From: Carallia brachiata
Lineage: Eukaryota > Streptophyta > Magnoliopsida > Malpighiales > Rhizophoraceae
Length of the DNA stretch: 64,000 nt
Assembly: GCA_021464245.1 (NCBI GenBank)
Contig: JADCRB010000018.1
Location: forward strand, 682,001 to 746,000
Direction of reading: 5' to 3'
Shown here: one piece after another, positions 59,923-64,000 of the stretch
How the letters are laid out: each line of letters begins with the position of its first letter
Position numbering within the stretch: position 1 is the stretch's first letter
The notes under the pieces: generated by a model
What the model was told of the DNA's origin: nothing
Database searches by the model: none
Seen by the model: the letters and a program-made list of their open reading frames with translations, nothing else
Translations under genes and position numbers: made by a program

Positions 59923-62670
59923 GGTGGCACCTTATGAGAAGCTCTGCCAATTTTATGTAAAGCATAATTCTTTGGTTTATACCTTACATAATGTATATTG
60001 TTTTATTTTCTTTAGCTTTCTAAGTCATGATTGACTGTACCGAAAAAAAATTGAGAAACTCCATGATCTTAACTTTAACTATAACGTGAAATTCTTGCAT
60101 TGTATTTGCTACCAATAATAATATGTCCTACAATAGTATAGTAACATGTATGAGTAGGAATTAGAGGTGAAATGTATTGCTTGAATCAGAACCGAAGTAA
60201 TTTTCTTAGAAAACGGGAAACAAAGATCCTTCTTTCCATATAGAAAGCGGTAAAGTTATGTTTACGTGAGTCTATTTCATTATTGTGGCCATTAGTAGTA
60301 TAATTTTATCTTTCTATATATAATTGTAATTAAAAATAATAGTCCAAATATACATCTAATAATATTATTATATCATGTAGATTTACACATAGAGCATTAA
60401 AGTAACCGTCTCTATTTAAAATCTCGGAAGACTGAAAATTATTAACCTAATGGTATTCCCACCGTGCAGACGAGCTCTTAACCGTCAATTACGTTATACA
60501 ATCAAAAAATCTTTTTGTTTTTTAATATTGACTGAGGTCGTCGTGCACGTCAGCACTACATGATATATCGTAATCGAAACCCATCCTTGCCTTTTCTTCG
60601 TTTCTGTTTTTTTACTAACAAATGATGTCAACAATCATTTTGCTGACGAGGACTCAAAAACTGATGCATTTGGTCGTCAAACATTTTGAGGTTGGCAGCT
60701 GCAAACCCGAGAGTGTCAGGCCCTCAACTAATCTAGGCATGTTTGTTAGTTCTCCGTATAACCTATAGTTATATTGTAGTTAATTATTTTCTTTATTGCT
60801 TTTATTTCCCCTGTAACTATAGGTTTACGACATATTTCAGGCTTAATGAATTTTATGAACTTGGACATGGAAGAGCCACTCAGAGGCTTGTTGTCTTCAA
60901 TCTTGGCGAATTCATTTCCACACAAGGTGAGATTGCATACCTCAAAATAGTATGAACTCCAAATTAAACCAAACGCAAGACTTTTCTTCTGCTATCATTA
61001 GTAAAGAAACTACTCAAGTTGGGATCCGAGAGGTTAAACTGCCCGACCTGTCAAAACTGCCTAACTTGAACTGGGAGAACCCACATCCACCAAAATCGAG
61101 AGGAAAAAAAATATCCCCGATTGGTAAGCATTGTTGTCAGAATCAGACCGGACTGGACAGTCGGACCGGTTGAACTGTACCGGACTGACCGGTCGGACTG
61201 GTTGAACCGGGGACCGGCTGGTGGTCCGGGCCTGTTTAGGTAAATTTCGAAGGGTGACTGGGACCGGTCAAAACTGAAAAAAATCGGTCAAAACTGGTGA
61301 AAATCGGACTGATTGGACCGGTCCAATAAAATTAAAAAATTCATAAATTATAATTTGACCATAAATGTTATTTAAATTATAATTGAAGTATTAACTTTAA
61401 TTTAAAAGTTCAATTTAGTCTTTAATTTATTAAAAATTTCAATTTTATCTTTAAAATTAAAAAAAAACTAATATTTAATCACTATTTATAAATATTATTT
61501 TTATAATTATTTTTATACACATATATATTATTAAATACCGGTTCAAATACTGGTTCGACTGGTTCAACCGGTTCTATCTTGACCCATTAATATTTTCGGT
61601 TCGATAATCGGTTCGATTCTGACAACCTTATTGATAAGCACGTTTGTTCATGCTTAAATGATTGGCTTTGTTGGGGGTTACATTCACCTAACAATTGATC
61701 CACAACCGTTCTTGTCCACCAGACTAATCGATCCACAATCGTAGGGCTAATACTAATCGGCGGAGCGATTGGTTTTGGTAGTGACCAATCATCGACAATT
61801 GAACCAATCATCGACAATTGGTTCCGTTCATTTTAGTACTTTTGGGATCGGTTTTGCTAATGCTTAAACACCCCTTAACGTTCACAACTTAAACGACTGG
61901 TTTTGTTAATGCTTAACCGGTAGTTTTTGTCCTCACTTGATTAATTCTATTGGTTTTACTCGTTTAAGATTATAACTGCCCAAATCAATCCACAACCTGA
62001 CGAATTAGTATGCAATTTAACAGGTTGGCAGACTGGCGATGGTTTGGAATCTTATAAAACCGTCAATAGCGGTTTGAATGTAAAATATTTGAAAACTCAA
62101 TCCGATCCACAAACACTCTTACCGAAAGAGAGTGCAAGCAAATAGACAAATAGATGCCAGCCAGTATCAATGTCATCTATATTCAAATGTCACATATGCA
62201 AAACCAGTATTAATGTCATTTATGCAAATGTCATACATGCCAAACCAATGGTAACTCAGTGAAGAAAATGTTACATTCTACCGAGAAAATCCATTCCTAT
62301 GTTCTCCCCGTTCCTAATTCCAGAGATTTGTAGATATTATTATGAAGCTGGTCCAAAGCCAAAACAATTAGGGCGCCAATCACAGAAAAAGAAAAGAAAA
62401 AAGGACAAAAGTTGGCTTACTGATCCTAAAAGAGGCATCATGCAGTAAAAGTTGGAATTAAATATCAAAACTGCGCAATCACATCACATTGTTGCACAAG
62501 TTCGATGACAATTCAATTCAGCATTGATAACACTCGTACCACAGAAACGAAAACAACATGAAATGACAAATATCACTCCATCGTAAACATTTCCTGCTTG
62601 CCAAACCAACTCATCAATGTCAAAATGGAGCACTAACGAATTACTCATGGAAACAACACCAACCATGGCT
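59923..62670. other. Kinase 3' flank and intergenic DNA before eS7
   Basis: Holds the kinase 3' untranslated region, AT-rich DNA, a 499-bp inverted-repeat element (61131-61629) and a GGTT/AACC-rich stretch at about 61680-61990. That stretch includes ACCAATCATCGACAATTG twice in tandem (about 61785-61820). About 60825-60960 reads YFRLNEFYELGHGRATQRLV on the plus strand without family match. No gene recognised. The last 250 bases are the eS7 3' untranslated region. Confidence 0.5.
61131..61629. mobile_element. MITE with GACCGGT-rich termini
   Basis: About 499 bp. The left end TTGTTGTCAGAATCAGACCG and the reverse complement of the right end AAGGTTGTCAGAATCGAACC are terminal inverted repeats. The subterminal regions are packed with GACCGGT, GGTTGAACCGG and CCGGTTCAA repeats, while the centre is AT-rich. 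Flanks ATTGGTAAGCA (61120-61130) and ATTGATAAGCA (61630-61640) match at 10 of 11 positions and look like a target duplication. Superfamily unresolved (Mutator- or hAT-like). Confidence 0.65.
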
Positions 62671-63926
62671 CTATGCCTCAGTTATTGGGTACTCGAAGAC
62701 AACGTCTTTTCCAGCAAGCTTCCTGTAAACTGCGGAAAAAGTCTCCAACTTGTATTCCGTGTTGTTTCGCTCCTTTGGGTCCAAAAATACCTACAAAGAA
62801 CAGTAAAATGGTTGCCATTATTATGAATAGGTCAAACAGCTATAAGAAAAAGCTTTGTGATGCTCAGTGTGATTACAAGTCATTAATATTTTGCCAGTCA
62901 GCAATAAACTTGCAACACAAAGCAACTTGTTTATAGCTCTTTTATCTTTGACTAAATCAGTTGCGCATGCCATGGTATTACCTTCATTATCTTGGATCCA
63001 TCAATTCTATATCTGATGCGCTTTCCCACAATCTCTGCAGGCAAAACAATATCCTCCAGCATTGCCTCATGAACAGCAGTAGGGTGCGGCTTCGAGGCCG
63101 TTGTGCAGCAGAGCCTTTCTTTGGAGGCCTCAATATCCTCCGGGTAGCAATCAAGACTACATCCTAAAGAAAGTCTCAAAGTAGGTTAAAAACAACAATG
63201 CCAACACCTTAACTCCTGGAAAAAAATTAATGTACATTAACAAAATGATTGCAACAAACAAGTTTTAGAATCCATTATTGTCACTATGCTCAGAACCAAC
63301 TAGAGGACATTACGACAGTTGCACTTAAACAAAATTAAATTTTCTTTGCAACAGGTAGCAAAATGCAAGTCAGATTTCTGACTCGTAAAGCATACAAGTC
63401 TCTGATTTATCAAATATTTTAATAATGGGACTTTCTTTTTAATTAAAATAATGATTAAGTATATCTTTTTTTTTTTTGGGTCCATTAGGAGGCCTTCGGG
63501 CCATGAGCTACATTGAGGGTAGCTCTCCCCTTCTATAAATTCCACCCGTCTCTTCCCAGGATTTGTATCACAGAGAGCAAGGAAAAGATAAGAAAGATTA
63601 GTTGAGGTCATGAAAAATAAAACAACCATTAAGGTCAGTTCAAAGAAAAACACTATCTAAATATCAATCAAGCAATATGCATACATCTTTTCACATTTGC
63701 GTGGGTGTATATGAGTGTTTATAGGAAAAATGCAAGTTTACCAATTCCTCAAAAATAGTAATAATATAGCAAGAATGCCCAACGGTACACTTTATCGATT
63801 ACCTTTCCACTAAATTTCTTTTCAAGCTCTCTCACAAGCCTAACATGAATCTTTCGGTAAGCTTTCCTCAATCTGAAAGGAACGTGAATAACAACAGCCT
63901 TCCGGTTTCCCGAAACATCTACTTGA
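62671..63926 (-). CDS. RPS7: 40S ribosomal protein eS7, 3' exons, one frameshift, 5' end off window
   Basis: Cytosolic small-subunit ribosomal protein eS7. Exons visible: 63926-63803 ([38 protein letters not shown]), 63163-62982 ([18 protein letters not shown], then [20 protein letters not shown] and IDGSKIMK) and 62790-62671 ([20 protein letters not shown] ... FEYPITEA, stop). Splice sites are GT-AG. The N-terminal exon or exons, up to the residue before QVDVS, lie beyond the right edge. The middle exon is one base short: at 63080 a single T replaces an expected TT, so SRTL continues LLFMR instead of TAVHEAML. With the base restored the exon is 183 nt, as in Arabidopsis. A broken copy would be surprising for a conserved ribosomal protein, so sequence error is likely. 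Confidence 0.93.
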
Positions 63927-64000
63927 CTGCAAGATAGATAGAAGGGAACAAAGTAAGTGAGGGTGAAAACCAAGTTCAACCTACAATGAATGCTCTTTCG

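Overview
The window is nuclear DNA from a flowering plant, most likely a eudicot. The evidence is intron-rich genes with GT-AG splice sites, plant-specific gene families, AT-rich intergenic DNA full of small inverted-repeat elements, and an old LINE remnant. I cannot name the species. All product names come from reading the translations against families I know; no database was searched.

Layout, left to right. (1) 1-806, minus: 5' part of a Core-2/I-branching (BC10/DUF266) glycosyltransferase running off the left edge. (2) 4172-7070, minus: single-exon AP-3 complex delta adaptin. (3) 8.0-13.1 kb: a graveyard holding two diverged copies of an unrecognised degenerate gene, a DUF674 fragment and a LINE remnant lacking reverse transcriptase. 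(4) 16236-17603, plus: three-exon ZIP zinc/iron transporter. (5) 19.3-32.6 kb: an old tandem duplication that copied the promoter, first exon and part of intron 1 of the next gene. (6) 31064-39726, plus: 14-exon BRUTUS (BTS) hemerythrin/RING E3 ligase, the plant iron sensor. (7) 41197-41996, minus: a small plant-specific protein of unknown function. (8) 47835-54363, minus: 14-exon AMSH1-type deubiquitinase, intact. (9) 57438-59922, plus: five-exon receptor-like kinase without an ectodomain. (10) 62671-63926, minus: 3' exons of ribosomal protein eS7, continuing off the right edge.

From memory, the Arabidopsis homologues of AP-3 delta, the unknown gene, AMSH1 and eS7 lie close together near At1g48760-At1g48830, and BTS (At3g18290) lies beside a homologue of the unknown gene (At3g18300). 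The window therefore looks like the unfractionated ancestor of two Arabidopsis duplicate blocks. Functionally it pairs metal homeostasis (ZIP, BTS) with vacuolar/endosomal trafficking (AP-3 delta, AMSH1), but I see no operon-like coordination.

Two observations stand out. First, the upstream BTS first exon keeps its ATG, open frame and splice donor, so BTS may have two alternative promoters and N-termini. Second, seven one-base losses break five otherwise well-conserved genes, nearly all explicable as one base missing from a run of two or more. This points to residual long-read consensus errors rather than real pseudogenes.
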